Part shown: piece after piece, positions 34,909-42,829 of the stretch
Layout: each line of letters begins with the position of its first letter
How positions within the stretch are numbered: the first letter of the stretch is position 1
From: Christiangramia aestuarii
Lineage (GTDB): Bacteria > Bacteroidota > Bacteroidia > Flavobacteriales > Flavobacteriaceae
NCBI RefSeq assembly: GCF_009735585.1
Contig: NZ_VJVW01000005.1
Coordinates: 58,452 to 122,451, forward strand
Direction of reading: 5' to 3'
DNA length: 64,000 nt
Program-made: the position numbers and the translations under genes
Notes under the pieces: model-generated
Seen by the model: the letters and a program-made list of their open reading frames with translations, nothing else
Databases searched by the model: none
What the model was told of the DNA's origin: nothing

Positions 34909-35670
34909 ATGGGTAAAATCATTGCTATTGCCAACCAAAAGGGAGGCGTGGGAAAAACCACAACATCTGTGAACCTCGCGGCTTCGCTTGGGGTTCTGGA
35001 AAAAAAGATATTATTGATTGACGCCGATCCTCAGGCCAATGCTACCTCAGGCCTGGGCATAGATGTTGAAGAAGTGGAAAATGGAACCTACCAGTTGCTG
35101 GAGCACTCCATAAAAGCTGAAGAAGCCATTCAGAAAACCAGCTCTCCCAACCTGGACATCATCCCGGCACATATAGATCTTGTAGCCATTGAAATTGAAC
35201 TGGTAGACCAGGAGAACAGGGAGTCCATGCTCAAGAAAGCTATCGAGCCTTTAAGAGACATGTACGACTTTATCCTGATAGACTGCGCTCCTTCCCTGGG
35301 ATTGCTTACACTGAACGCACTTACAGCTTCAGACTCTGTGATTATCCCGATACAATGCGAGTATTTTGCGCTGGAAGGACTTGGAAAGCTATTGAACACC
35401 ATAAAAAGTGTACAGAAGATACATAATAACAAACTGGATATCGAAGGCCTGCTGTTAACCATGTACGACTCTAGGTTAAGGCTTTCTAACCAGGTGGTAG
35501 AAGAAGTGAAGAAACATTTTGATGAAATGGTCTTTGAAACAATCATTCAACGAAATGTGCGTTTAAGTGAAGCGCCGAGTTACGGGGAAAGCATCATCAA
35601 TTATGATGCTTCGAGCAAAGGAGCCAGCAACTACCTGAGCCTGGCACATGAAATCATCAAGAAAAACTAA
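34909..35670 (+). CDS. parA: Chromosome-partitioning ATPase ParA (Soj)
   Basis: This 253-aa Walker-type ATPase positions the chromosome origin region with ParB. The deviant Walker A KGGVGKTT is at residues 11-18, IDADPQANATSGLG covers the A' motif, DFILIDCAPSLGLLTLNAL is Walker B, and a basic C-terminal part can bind DNA nonspecifically. Its length matches chromosomal Soj rather than longer plasmid ParA proteins. The parB gene starts 5 nt after its stop. Expression as the head of the parA-parB-DUF5683-dapB-lepB-wbqC run is likely. Confidence 0.95.
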   Translation: MGKIIAIANQKGGVGKTTTSVNLAASLGVLEKKILLIDADPQANATSGLGIDVEEVENGTYQLLEHSIKAEEAIQKTSSPNLDIIPAHIDLVAIEIELVDQENRESMLKKAIEPLRDMYDFILIDCAPSLGLLTLNALTASDSVIIPIQCEYFALEGLGKLLNTIKSVQKIHNNKLDIEGLLLTMYDSRLRLSNQVVEEVKKHFDEMVFETIIQRNVRLSEAPSYGESIINYDASSKGASNYLSLAHEIIKKN

Positions 35671-35675
35671 TACAA

Positions 35676-36578
35676 ATGGCGAAGGCGACCAGAAAACAAG
35701 CATTAGGAAGAGGACTTTCGGCCCTGTTAAAGGATCCCGATAATGATATTAAATCTGCTGAAGATAAAAATGCCGACAAACTGGTTGGCCATATAGTTGA
35801 ACTGGAACTATCTTCTATTGAAGTCAACCCATTTCAGCCAAGAACAAGTTTTAACGAGGAATCCCTGAAAGAACTGGCTTCTTCTATCCGTGAGCTGGGA
35901 GTTATTCAGCCTATTACGGTTAGAAAACTGGATTTTGACAAGTACCAGCTGGTATCTGGAGAAAGAAGGTTCAGGGCCTCCAAACTGGTGGGACTGGAAA
36001 CCATCCCCGCCTATATCAGGATAGCTAATGACCAGGAATCCCTGGAAATGGCCTTGGTAGAAAATATCCAGAGACAGGACCTTGATCCTATCGAGATCTC
36101 CCTGTCTTACCAACGCCTGATCGACGAGATCAACCTCACCCAGGAGCAGTTAAGCGAGCGCATTGGGAAGAACCGTTCTACCATCGCCAACTACCTGAGA
36201 CTATTAAAACTTGACCCTATCATCCAGACCGGGATGAGAGATGGTTTTTTAAGCATGGGCCACGGTCGTGCGCTTATCAATATAGATGATCCGCAAAAAC
36301 AGCTCGATATTTACGAAAAGATCATCCAGAAATCCCTTTCGGTTAGAGAAACCGAAAACCTGGTTCGAGAACTGAATTCTGGTGGAAAGCAAACCTCTGC
36401 TACTAAAAAGCCTGCTGTGCCTAAAACCTATAAAAAAGGCATCAAGGAATTCAACGAATACCTTGGCACCAAGGTAGATGTGAAGGTCACCAAAAAAGGC
36501 AGCGGAAAACTAACTATCCCATTTTCTTCGGAAGAAGACTTCGAAAGGATCAAAAAACTAATTCGAGGTGAGGCCTAA
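35676..36578 (+). CDS. parB: Chromosome-partitioning CTPase ParB (Spo0J)
   Basis: This 300-aa protein binds parS sites and slides on DNA as a CTP-gated clamp. The N-terminus (KATRKQALGRGLSALL) is the ParA-stimulating peptide. Then come the ParB/Srx CTPase motifs (NPFQPRTSF, LVSGERRFRASKL), the ENIQRQDLDPIE segment, a helix-turn-helix (TQEQLSERIGKNRSTIANYLRLLKL) and GHGRALIN, followed by a C-terminal dimerisation domain. I did not find a parS 16-mer by eye. It overlaps the next gene by 11 nt. Confidence 0.95.
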   Translation: MAKATRKQALGRGLSALLKDPDNDIKSAEDKNADKLVGHIVELELSSIEVNPFQPRTSFNEESLKELASSIRELGVIQPITVRKLDFDKYQLVSGERRFRASKLVGLETIPAYIRIANDQESLEMALVENIQRQDLDPIEISLSYQRLIDEINLTQEQLSERIGKNRSTIANYLRLLKLDPIIQTGMRDGFLSMGHGRALINIDDPQKQLDIYEKIIQKSLSVRETENLVRELNSGGKQTSATKKPAVPKTYKKGIKEFNEYLGTKVDVKVTKKGSGKLTIPFSSEEDFERIKKLIRGEA

Positions 36579-37170
36579 TCTTAATCTTTTCCTGTTCTTT
36601 TTCCTGCTGATCGCTTCCATAGCTTCAGCGCAACAGGATTCCCTACTGGTTAGCCAGGAAGGCAGATCAAAAAGGGAACTGAAAAAAGAACAAAGGGAAA
36701 AAGACTACGAACCCTATAATGCCCTCGCCCCGGCCAAAGCAGCATTTTATTCTGCTGTGCTTCCGGGTTTGGGACAGGCCTATAATGGCAGTTACTGGAA
36801 GATCCCTATCGCCTACGCCGGCCTGGCTACCGGGGTTTATTTTTACCTGGAAAATGACAAGCAATACGACAGATACCGGGAGGCCTATAAAAACAGGCTA
36901 GCCGGCAGACCAGACGAATTCACCGTAGACGGAAATACCCGGATCACCAATGACGGACTTATACGGGCACAGGAGTTCTACCAGAAAAACAAGGAGATAT
37001 CCATCCTGGTCACGGTCGGGATCTATGTCCTGAATATCATAGATGCTAACGTTGAAGCTCACTTGCGGCAGTTTAACGTTGACGAAGACCTGTCTGTAAA
37101 GCCAAATTTCGATTTCGATGCGCTTTCAGGCAAAACCAATTACGGACTTACATTAAATTATAATTTCTAA
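36568..37170 (+). CDS. DUF5683-type membrane-associated protein
   Basis: This 200-aa protein starts at GTG 36568 inside the end of parB, giving a signal peptide cleaved after IASAQ22. The region PAKAAFYSAVLPGLGQAYNGSYWKIPIAYAGLATGVYFYLEND matches the DUF5683 pattern common in Bacteroidota, with hydrophobic stretches and a second hydrophobic segment (SILVTVGIYVLNIID). The C-terminal GLTLNYNF looks like a barrel-type final strand. It is constantly placed between parB and dapB in relatives that I recall. The function is unknown; an envelope role is likely. Confidence 0.82.
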   Translation: MRPNLNLFLFFFLLIASIASAQQDSLLVSQEGRSKRELKKEQREKDYEPYNALAPAKAAFYSAVLPGLGQAYNGSYWKIPIAYAGLATGVYFYLENDKQYDRYREAYKNRLAGRPDEFTVDGNTRITNDGLIRAQEFYQKNKEISILVTVGIYVLNIIDANVEAHLRQFNVDEDLSVKPNFDFDALSGKTNYGLTLNYNF

Positions 37171-37171
37171 G

Positions 37172-37891
37172 ATGAAAATTGCGCTTTTAGGTTACGGAAG
37201 AATGGGTAAGACCATCGAGGAGATCGCAGAACAACGCGGGCATGAGGTTGTTTTAAAAGTTAGCGATGATATAGATAATCATGAGCTGGACGGGTCTAAG
37301 ATAGATGTCGCTATAGACTTCAGTATTCCCAAGGCGGCATTCAAGAACATCACCACCTGCTTTAAACATAATATCCCCGTGGTAAGCGGGACAACAGGTT
37401 GGCTCGATAATTACGAAAAGGCCCGTAAGATCTGTAAGGAAGAGGATTCGGCTTTTATCTATGCTTCTAATTTCAGTTTAGGAGTGAACGTTTTCTTTGA
37501 ACTGAACAAAAAACTGGCCGGCATGATGCAGGGCCTTGAAGATTACAAGGTCGATATCGAAGAGATACATCACACCCAGAAGCTGGATGCTCCCAGTGGA
37601 ACAGCTATTACCCTGGCCCAGCAGATCATAGAGGAAAACTCAAAACTTAAAGGCTGGCAACTGGATGATGCAGATGAGGATGAAATCCCAATCTACGCCA
37701 AAAGAGAGGAAAACGTACCGGGCACACATACCGTGACCTACGATTCTCCTATAGACAGTATCGAAATTAAGCATACCGCGAAATCCAGGCAGGGATTTGC
37801 CCTTGGTGCCGTGGTTGCCGCTGAATACCTCAAAGGCAAACAAGGGATATTCACCATGAAAGATGTGCTTTCAGAGCTTTTTAATAATTAA
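37172..37891 (+). CDS. dapB: 4-hydroxy-tetrahydrodipicolinate reductase
   Basis: This 239-aa enzyme reduces the DapA product with NAD(P)H in the lysine and meso-diaminopimelate pathway that feeds peptidoglycan synthesis. The nucleotide-binding GYGRMGK is at residues 7-13, VVSGTTGW follows, and the active-site EIHHTQKLDAPSGTA contains the His pair and the K-D-PSGTA substrate-binding motif. The protein is shorter than the E. coli enzyme (273 aa), as is typical of Bacteroidota. It starts 1 nt after the DUF5683 gene. Confidence 0.95.
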   Translation: MKIALLGYGRMGKTIEEIAEQRGHEVVLKVSDDIDNHELDGSKIDVAIDFSIPKAAFKNITTCFKHNIPVVSGTTGWLDNYEKARKICKEEDSAFIYASNFSLGVNVFFELNKKLAGMMQGLEDYKVDIEEIHHTQKLDAPSGTAITLAQQIIEENSKLKGWQLDDADEDEIPIYAKREENVPGTHTVTYDSPIDSIEIKHTAKSRQGFALGAVVAAEYLKGKQGIFTMKDVLSELFNN

Positions 37892-37942
37892 AATGTAACA
37901 TTTCCGGGCGATCTGAGCCTTATACCGTAAAGAATCTAAAAT

Positions 37943-39508
37943 ATGACTTTTACCGAATGGTTTATCTTTTTCCTGCTTATCCAGGTAGTACATTTTCTTG
38001 GAACCTGGAAATTATACCAAAGAGCTGGAAGAAAAGCCTGGGAAGCCGCCGTACCAGTTTATAACGCGATCGTTTTAATGCAGATCATCAACCGGCCTAA
38101 ATGGTGGGTTATCCTCATGTTCATACCAATAGTAAACCTGATCATTATCCCGGTGATATGGGTAGAAACCATAAGGAGTTTTGGACGTAATTCTACCGCC
38201 GAAACATTTGCGGTGATACTCACCCTAGGATTTTATATCTATTACGTGAATTACGCCACCAACGATGCCTATATCGCAGATCGTGACCTTAAGCCAAGAA
38301 CCGAAGTAGGTGAATGGGTGAGCTCTATTCTGTTCGCAGTGATCGCGGCAACCATTGTGCATACTTACTTTATGCAGCCTTTTACCATACCGACTTCTTC
38401 CCTCGAAAAAACTTTATTGGTAGGTGACTTTCTCTTCGTGAGCAAATTCCATTATGGCGCCAGGATCCCGGGAACTGCGGTAGCTTTTCCTATGGTACAT
38501 GATACCATCCCAGTGCTGGGAGTAAAATCTTATTTAAATAAACCACAGATCCCCTACCTGAGATTTCCCGGTTTTGAAAATGTGGAGCGCAACGACATCG
38601 TGGTTTTCAACTGGCCGGTAGACACCGTGCGGAAGTTTTTCGACAGGTCGGGCAAACATTATAAAAAACCTATCGATAAAAAGTCGAATTATGTAAAAAG
38701 AGCCGTAGGGGTTCCCGGTGATTCACTTTCTGTAGTAGACGGTTACGTGCATATCAATGGAAAACAACTGGAACTGCCAGATCGCGCCAAACCCCAGTTT
38801 TCATATATAGGAACCACCAAGGGCCAAAGATTCAATCCACAGGTTCTTTATAAGCGTTATGACATTACCGACGGTTTTGGTTACCTGGAAAACAACGGAT
38901 TCTTTATACAGTCGCTTTCCGATGAAAATTACGAAAGATTCAAGAACCATCCGAATGTAGCTTCCATAAGAAGATACGTGGACTCTGCAGGGGTTAAAAA
39001 AGCCAGCCTATTCCCGAATGATGGCAAGCGCAGCTGGAACAATGATAATTTCGGGCCTATCTATATTCCGAAGAAAGGAGCTACAGTAGAGCTCACTCCA
39101 CAAAGCATGGCTTTTTACAAGGAGATCATTGAGACCTATGAGGGAGACGAAATGGGTATGGAGAATAAACTTAGCATCAATGGAACCCAGGTTCTGCTGA
39201 ACGGCCAGCCTGTAGATTCTTACACCTTTAAACAGAACTACTACTGGATGATGGGTGATAACCGAAATAATTCTGAAGACAGCCGCACCTGGGGCTACGT
39301 ACCCGAAAATCATATTGTTGGGAAACCTGTATTCATCTGGCTGAGCTGGGATTCTAATGCCAGCGGTTTCGACAAGATCAGGTGGGAAAGGGTCTTTACC
39401 ACGGTTAAGGGTGATGGTGAACCAACTTCATTCCTTCCCTATTTCCTTATCGTGGTGGTTATTTTCTTCGGATGGAAATATTTCAAGAAACGTAAAGAAG
39501 AAGCCTAG
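37943..39508 (+). CDS. lepB: Signal peptidase I (long Flavobacteriia type)
   Basis: This 521-aa protease removes signal peptides at the outer face of the inner membrane. It has about four N-terminal helices (residues 5-20, 54-76, 87-103, 126-145), then box B IPTSSLEKTL with the candidate nucleophile Ser153, box D YVKRAVGVPGDS with general-base Lys252, box E MMGDNRNNSEDSRTWG, and a further C-terminal helix. It is much longer than E. coli LepB (324 aa), with extra N-terminal helices and an insert of about 150 residues between boxes D and E; I recall this long form as usual in the class. WbqC starts 4 nt later. Confidence 0.93.
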   Translation: MTFTEWFIFFLLIQVVHFLGTWKLYQRAGRKAWEAAVPVYNAIVLMQIINRPKWWVILMFIPIVNLIIIPVIWVETIRSFGRNSTAETFAVILTLGFYIYYVNYATNDAYIADRDLKPRTEVGEWVSSILFAVIAATIVHTYFMQPFTIPTSSLEKTLLVGDFLFVSKFHYGARIPGTAVAFPMVHDTIPVLGVKSYLNKPQIPYLRFPGFENVERNDIVVFNWPVDTVRKFFDRSGKHYKKPIDKKSNYVKRAVGVPGDSLSVVDGYVHINGKQLELPDRAKPQFSYIGTTKGQRFNPQVLYKRYDITDGFGYLENNGFFIQSLSDENYERFKNHPNVASIRRYVDSAGVKKASLFPNDGKRSWNNDNFGPIYIPKKGATVELTPQSMAFYKEIIETYEGDEMGMENKLSINGTQVLLNGQPVDSYTFKQNYYWMMGDNRNNSEDSRTWGYVPENHIVGKPVFIWLSWDSNASGFDKIRWERVFTTVKGDGEPTSFLPYFLIVVVIFFGWKYFKKRKEEA

Positions 39509-39512
39509 ATTC

Positions 39513-40163
39513 ATGAAACTGGTGCTATTACATCCCTCCTATTTCGGGCCAATTAGCCAGTGGGTAGCTTTTGCGAAAGCTGAAAAGGTTTTTTTCGAGA
39601 ACGATGATAATTACCAGAAACAGACCTACAGGAACAGGATGTATATCTATGACGCCAATGGCAGGTTATCCCTGAACATTCCTATTAAACACAGGGCTGC
39701 TCTGGGGCTGGACACCAAAGGCCACCAGAAATACAGGGACGTGCAGGTAGAGAACGAATTCAACTGGCAAACACAGCACTGGAGGGCTTTTAAATCATCT
39801 TACCAGACCTCTCCCTTTTTTGAGTTCTACGAAGATGAGCTTTATCCGCTATATCATAAGGAATATAAGTTCCTGATGGACTTTAATTACGATTGCATGG
39901 AGTTCGTGGCAGACTGCCTGCAGCTGGAATGGGATTTCGAAAAGACAGAGGAATACATTCTAAAGCCGGAAGATAAACTGGACTTAAGGAATCTCGTTAA
40001 CGCCAAATCTGATGCCGGTTTTAAAAACTCTGAATACACCCAGGTTTTCGACTCGAAAGCCGGTTTCTTACCAAATTTGTGTATCCTGGACCTGATATTC
40101 AATGAGGGTAATGCCGCTATTAGCTACCTGGAAGCCCAGGACCTAAAGTCCGATCTTGGTTAA
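39513..40163 (+). CDS. WbqC family protein
   Basis: The start is ATG 39513 (216 aa); longer frames reaching back into lepB are not credible. The N-terminus HPSYFGPISQWVAFAKAEKVFFENDDNYQKQTYRNRMYI matches the WbqC pattern (P.YFP...F...A.....D...F.K....NR). WbqC-like proteins occur in O-antigen loci and beside lepB in Bacteroidota and may transfer a modifying group, but the activity is not established. It closes the parA-lepB run. Its last 21 nt overlap the convergent EEP-family gene. Confidence 0.85.
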   Translation: MKLVLLHPSYFGPISQWVAFAKAEKVFFENDDNYQKQTYRNRMYIYDANGRLSLNIPIKHRAALGLDTKGHQKYRDVQVENEFNWQTQHWRAFKSSYQTSPFFEFYEDELYPLYHKEYKFLMDFNYDCMEFVADCLQLEWDFEKTEEYILKPEDKLDLRNLVNAKSDAGFKNSEYTQVFDSKAGFLPNLCILDLIFNEGNAAISYLEAQDLKSDLG

Positions 40164-41177
40164 GACCGGGTAGTGATCTGAATAATCCACCTCGAACTTT
40201 CTGAACTCATTTATCTTCATTCCGTTTTCAACAAGAAGGAAGTCTATGCGCAGGGGAAAATAATCCAGCTTAAAGCTTTTACCGAAGCCGCTTCCCGCCT
40301 CCAGGAAAGCATCGTTAAATCTACCATCCTGCTTGATAAGATCATAGATATACGAAAAACTGGTGTTATTGAAATCGCCGGCAATAATTACCCGGTAAGG
40401 TGATTTTTTAAGATGCTCCAAAAGCATTTCGGCCTGTTCCTGTTGCAGTGAAAAGCCGTAACCAATCCTGCCCAGCAACTTCTTGGAATCTTCCTTTTGC
40501 AGGTCGTCTATTCCAGGTTTGATATTCAAGGACTGGAAATGCACATTTACGATACGAACCGTATCTTTCTTATTGATCACCAAGTCGGTATAAATGGCGT
40601 TGTTATTCCCGTCATGCGGGAAATCCAGTGAGCCCCGATCTATAATGGGATATTTTGAGAATATCGCCGAGCCAAATTCAGAGTTCTTGCCCTTCAGTTT
40701 TATATACTCGTAGGGATAGATCCTGGCCAAGGAGGCCGCTCCCACGTAGTGCTCCTGTACACATAGCACATCGGGATCATTTTCCCGGATAAAACCAGTG
40801 ATCTTTTCAGGAATATCCTTTCTTTCAGACCATTCGTAGGCATTGAACATTCGCACATTATAGCTCATCAGGGAAAAATCTGAACTATTAGCCTCATCTG
40901 TTTCAGACCCTGAAAACTTTACAAAACCGGTGATATAATTATATCCTAGCAAAAGTACCAGCAAGGAAAGCAGCATCTGCCTTTTTAACCGGAGTATCCA
41001 GTAGAGCAGAAAGATCGTATTCAGGATGATCAATACAGGAACGCCCAGGCTCAAAACCGAAAGTAATGGAAATGATTTAGGCGGAATATGCGGTAAAAGA
41101 TAGGAAAACAGGAGTGCGGTAGCCGCAAGCGAATTTAAGATAAAGATGAATTTATCGAACAGGCTTAATTTCTTCAT
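40143..41177 (-). CDS. Membrane-anchored endonuclease/exonuclease/phosphatase family protein
   Basis: This 344-aa protein has two or three N-terminal helices (about residues 10-30, 36-60, 68-84) and an EEP domain: MSYNVRMFNAYEW, DVLCVQEHYVG, VRIVNVHFQSLNIKPG, IIAGDFNNTSFSYIYD, RIDFLLVENG and SDHYPVLTKI, which include the metal-binding Asn, Glu, Asp-Asn and the catalytic Asp-His. Members hydrolyse phosphodiester bonds in nucleic acids or lipids; a membrane-anchored form with an outward-facing domain may act on phospholipid or extracellular DNA. It is the last gene of the mutL-rhomboid-rhomboid-EEP run and abuts the rhomboid gene directly. Confidence 0.9.
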   Translation of the reverse strand: MKKLSLFDKFIFILNSLAATALLFSYLLPHIPPKSFPLLSVLSLGVPVLIILNTIFLLYWILRLKRQMLLSLLVLLLGYNYITGFVKFSGSETDEANSSDFSLMSYNVRMFNAYEWSERKDIPEKITGFIRENDPDVLCVQEHYVGAASLARIYPYEYIKLKGKNSEFGSAIFSKYPIIDRGSLDFPHDGNNNAIYTDLVINKKDTVRIVNVHFQSLNIKPGIDDLQKEDSKKLLGRIGYGFSLQQEQAEMLLEHLKKSPYRVIIAGDFNNTSFSYIYDLIKQDGRFNDAFLEAGSGFGKSFKLDYFPLRIDFLLVENGMKINEFRKFEVDYSDHYPVLTKIGL

Positions 41178-42083
41178 TTAATCCTCTTTACCGGCCTGGA
41201 ATAAAAAGTCCTTTTCTGCCTTACTCAGACTTTCATAACCGCTTTTACTGATCTTGTCCAGGATCGCATCAACCTTTTTCTGCTTATCGTCCTTATCAAA
41301 TTTACTCCTGGTTGATGTTTGCTTTTTAGGGGCGGTCTTCCCGGTGCGGTGTACCGTTTTCATCCTGGCCTTACGCTCTTTTTGCTTGAAAATGGAAGCG
41401 ATGGAATCCATCAGGTTCTCGAACCATTTACCAATATCATTACCTTTCTGAAGCTGATTGGTATACAGATAACCTAAGGCAGCTCCTCCTAAATGCGCCA
41501 GGTGCCCCCCGGCATTACCCATGGGGATCTGAATGATATCTATGACTACAAGAAATGCAGCGATCCACCAGAACTTCACGCTCCCTATTAGCATTAATCT
41601 CACCCTCATATTCGGGATATGCGAGGCGATCCCGATAAGGACAGCCATAACCCCGGCCGAAGCTCCCATTAGATAAGACCTGCCCGTGCCCTGAAAGGCT
41701 GGGAAAAGATTATAACTAAGCATATATACCAGTGCTCCTATGATCACCCCCAGAAAATAATAATTGAGCAATCGTTTTGGAGAGAAATAATTCAGAAAAT
41801 AGATACCCGAAAAATACAGGATGAGCATATTCGACAGTATATGCCAGATTCCGCTATGTAAAAAGGAATAGGTGATGATAGACCATGGCTTGATCAAAAA
41901 TTCCATGGGTTCCTTTGGGAACACGAACCACTCCAGCAGGAAGTCTGACGGAAGCTGAAAAAGATAGGCTATGGTCTTCAGCAGGAAGAACAATATAAAG
42001 ACCAGCACATTGATCGCAATGAGCTTTTCGGTGACCGTAGCGGTCTGGATCTTATATCTTAACCTGTCTGATGATTTCATCAA
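41178..42083 (-). CDS. Rhomboid family intramembrane serine protease (2)
   Basis: This 301-aa protein has six helices. The catalytic dyad is present as Ser142 in GASAG and His197 in HLAHLGG, and HILSN at 81-85 supplies the oxyanion His/Asn. After the membrane domain comes a Lys/Arg-rich cytoplasmic tail of about 80 residues (KERKARMKTVHRTGKTAPKKQTS and further), ending in LSKAEKDFLFQAGKED. That tail resembles the C-terminal DUF6576-like segment seen in Flavobacterial rhomboids. It overlaps the first rhomboid gene by 4 nt, so both are made together. Confidence 0.92.
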   Translation of the reverse strand: MMKSSDRLRYKIQTATVTEKLIAINVLVFILFFLLKTIAYLFQLPSDFLLEWFVFPKEPMEFLIKPWSIITYSFLHSGIWHILSNMLILYFSGIYFLNYFSPKRLLNYYFLGVIIGALVYMLSYNLFPAFQGTGRSYLMGASAGVMAVLIGIASHIPNMRVRLMLIGSVKFWWIAAFLVVIDIIQIPMGNAGGHLAHLGGAALGYLYTNQLQKGNDIGKWFENLMDSIASIFKQKERKARMKTVHRTGKTAPKKQTSTRSKFDKDDKQKKVDAILDKISKSGYESLSKAEKDFLFQAGKED

Positions 42084-42829
42084 TACCAGCGATTGTCGTT
42101 AAACTGATTCTTTTTCCAGTAATACATCATTAAGAAGCCGAATAACGCGCCCCCCACGTGGGCAAAATGCGCGATCGAACCTCCAAAGATCGAATATCCG
42201 GTGAAGCCGGAAAACAAATCTAAGGCAATTAATCCGGGAATAAAATACTTGGCTTTAATTGGTACCGGAACAAATAGTAAAAATAGTTCCACGTTAGGGA
42301 ACATCATCCCAAACGCTACCAGGATACCGTATATTGCTCCCGATGCTCCCACCGCAGGATTGGCGAAGGCCTGTAACATAGACCTAAGCGTGCCTTCGTC
42401 CATGCCCTCAGGAATCCTGAAGCGATTGGAAGAATAGGCCTGCTCGATGAAGCTCATCACTTCCGGCGGGGTCCAGCCCAGCTCCAGCAGTCCGTTAAAT
42501 CCTTTCTGATAGGCATAAAAATTCACCAGAGTATGTAAAAAAGCTGCTCCTATCCCCGCTGAAAAATAGAAGAAAAGAAAGCGCTTCTGCCCCAGCATTT
42601 GTTCAATAGGGCTACCAAAGGCCCACAGGGCATACATATTGAAAAGTATATGCATCAACCCTCCATGCATGAACATATGCGTAATGATCTGCCAAACCTG
42701 GAAATTGGGATTCTTCACGAACCATAAAGCGAAATACTCATATGCAACGTCGCCAATTAACTGGCTTCCTATAAAGAATATAACGTTTATTATCAAGAGA
42801 ACCTTTACGGTTTCGGTCATTCTTCCCAT
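42080..42829 (-). CDS. Rhomboid family intramembrane serine protease (1)
   Basis: This 249-aa rhomboid has six helices and an intact dyad: Ser163 in GASGAIYG and His224 in HFAHVGGALFG, plus H60 and N64 in HILFN. Between helices 3 and 4 it has an unusual, partly acidic loop of about 45 residues (WTPPEVMSFIEQAYSSNRFRIPEGMDEG). Rhomboids cut transmembrane substrates inside the membrane. The start codon shares one base with the mutL stop (TGATG), and the second rhomboid gene follows with a 4-nt overlap. The mutL-rhomboid-rhomboid order is a linkage that I recall from Flavobacteriia. Confidence 0.93.
   Translation of the reverse strand: MGRMTETVKVLLIINVIFFIGSQLIGDVAYEYFALWFVKNPNFQVWQIITHMFMHGGLMHILFNMYALWAFGSPIEQMLGQKRFLFFYFSAGIGAAFLHTLVNFYAYQKGFNGLLELGWTPPEVMSFIEQAYSSNRFRIPEGMDEGTLRSMLQAFANPAVGASGAIYGILVAFGMMFPNVELFLLFVPVPIKAKYFIPGLIALDLFSGFTGYSIFGGSIAHFAHVGGALFGFLMMYYWKKNQFNDNRWY

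Noticed and set aside
37943..39508. LepB as a gene fusion
   Set aside because: The 521-aa form with extra N-terminal helices and an insert between boxes D and E is, to my knowledge, usual in Flavobacteriia.
39357..39512. N-terminal extension of the WbqC frame into lepB
   Set aside because: The extension lies in a different frame of lepB and has no family similarity; ATG 39513 gives the expected N-terminus.
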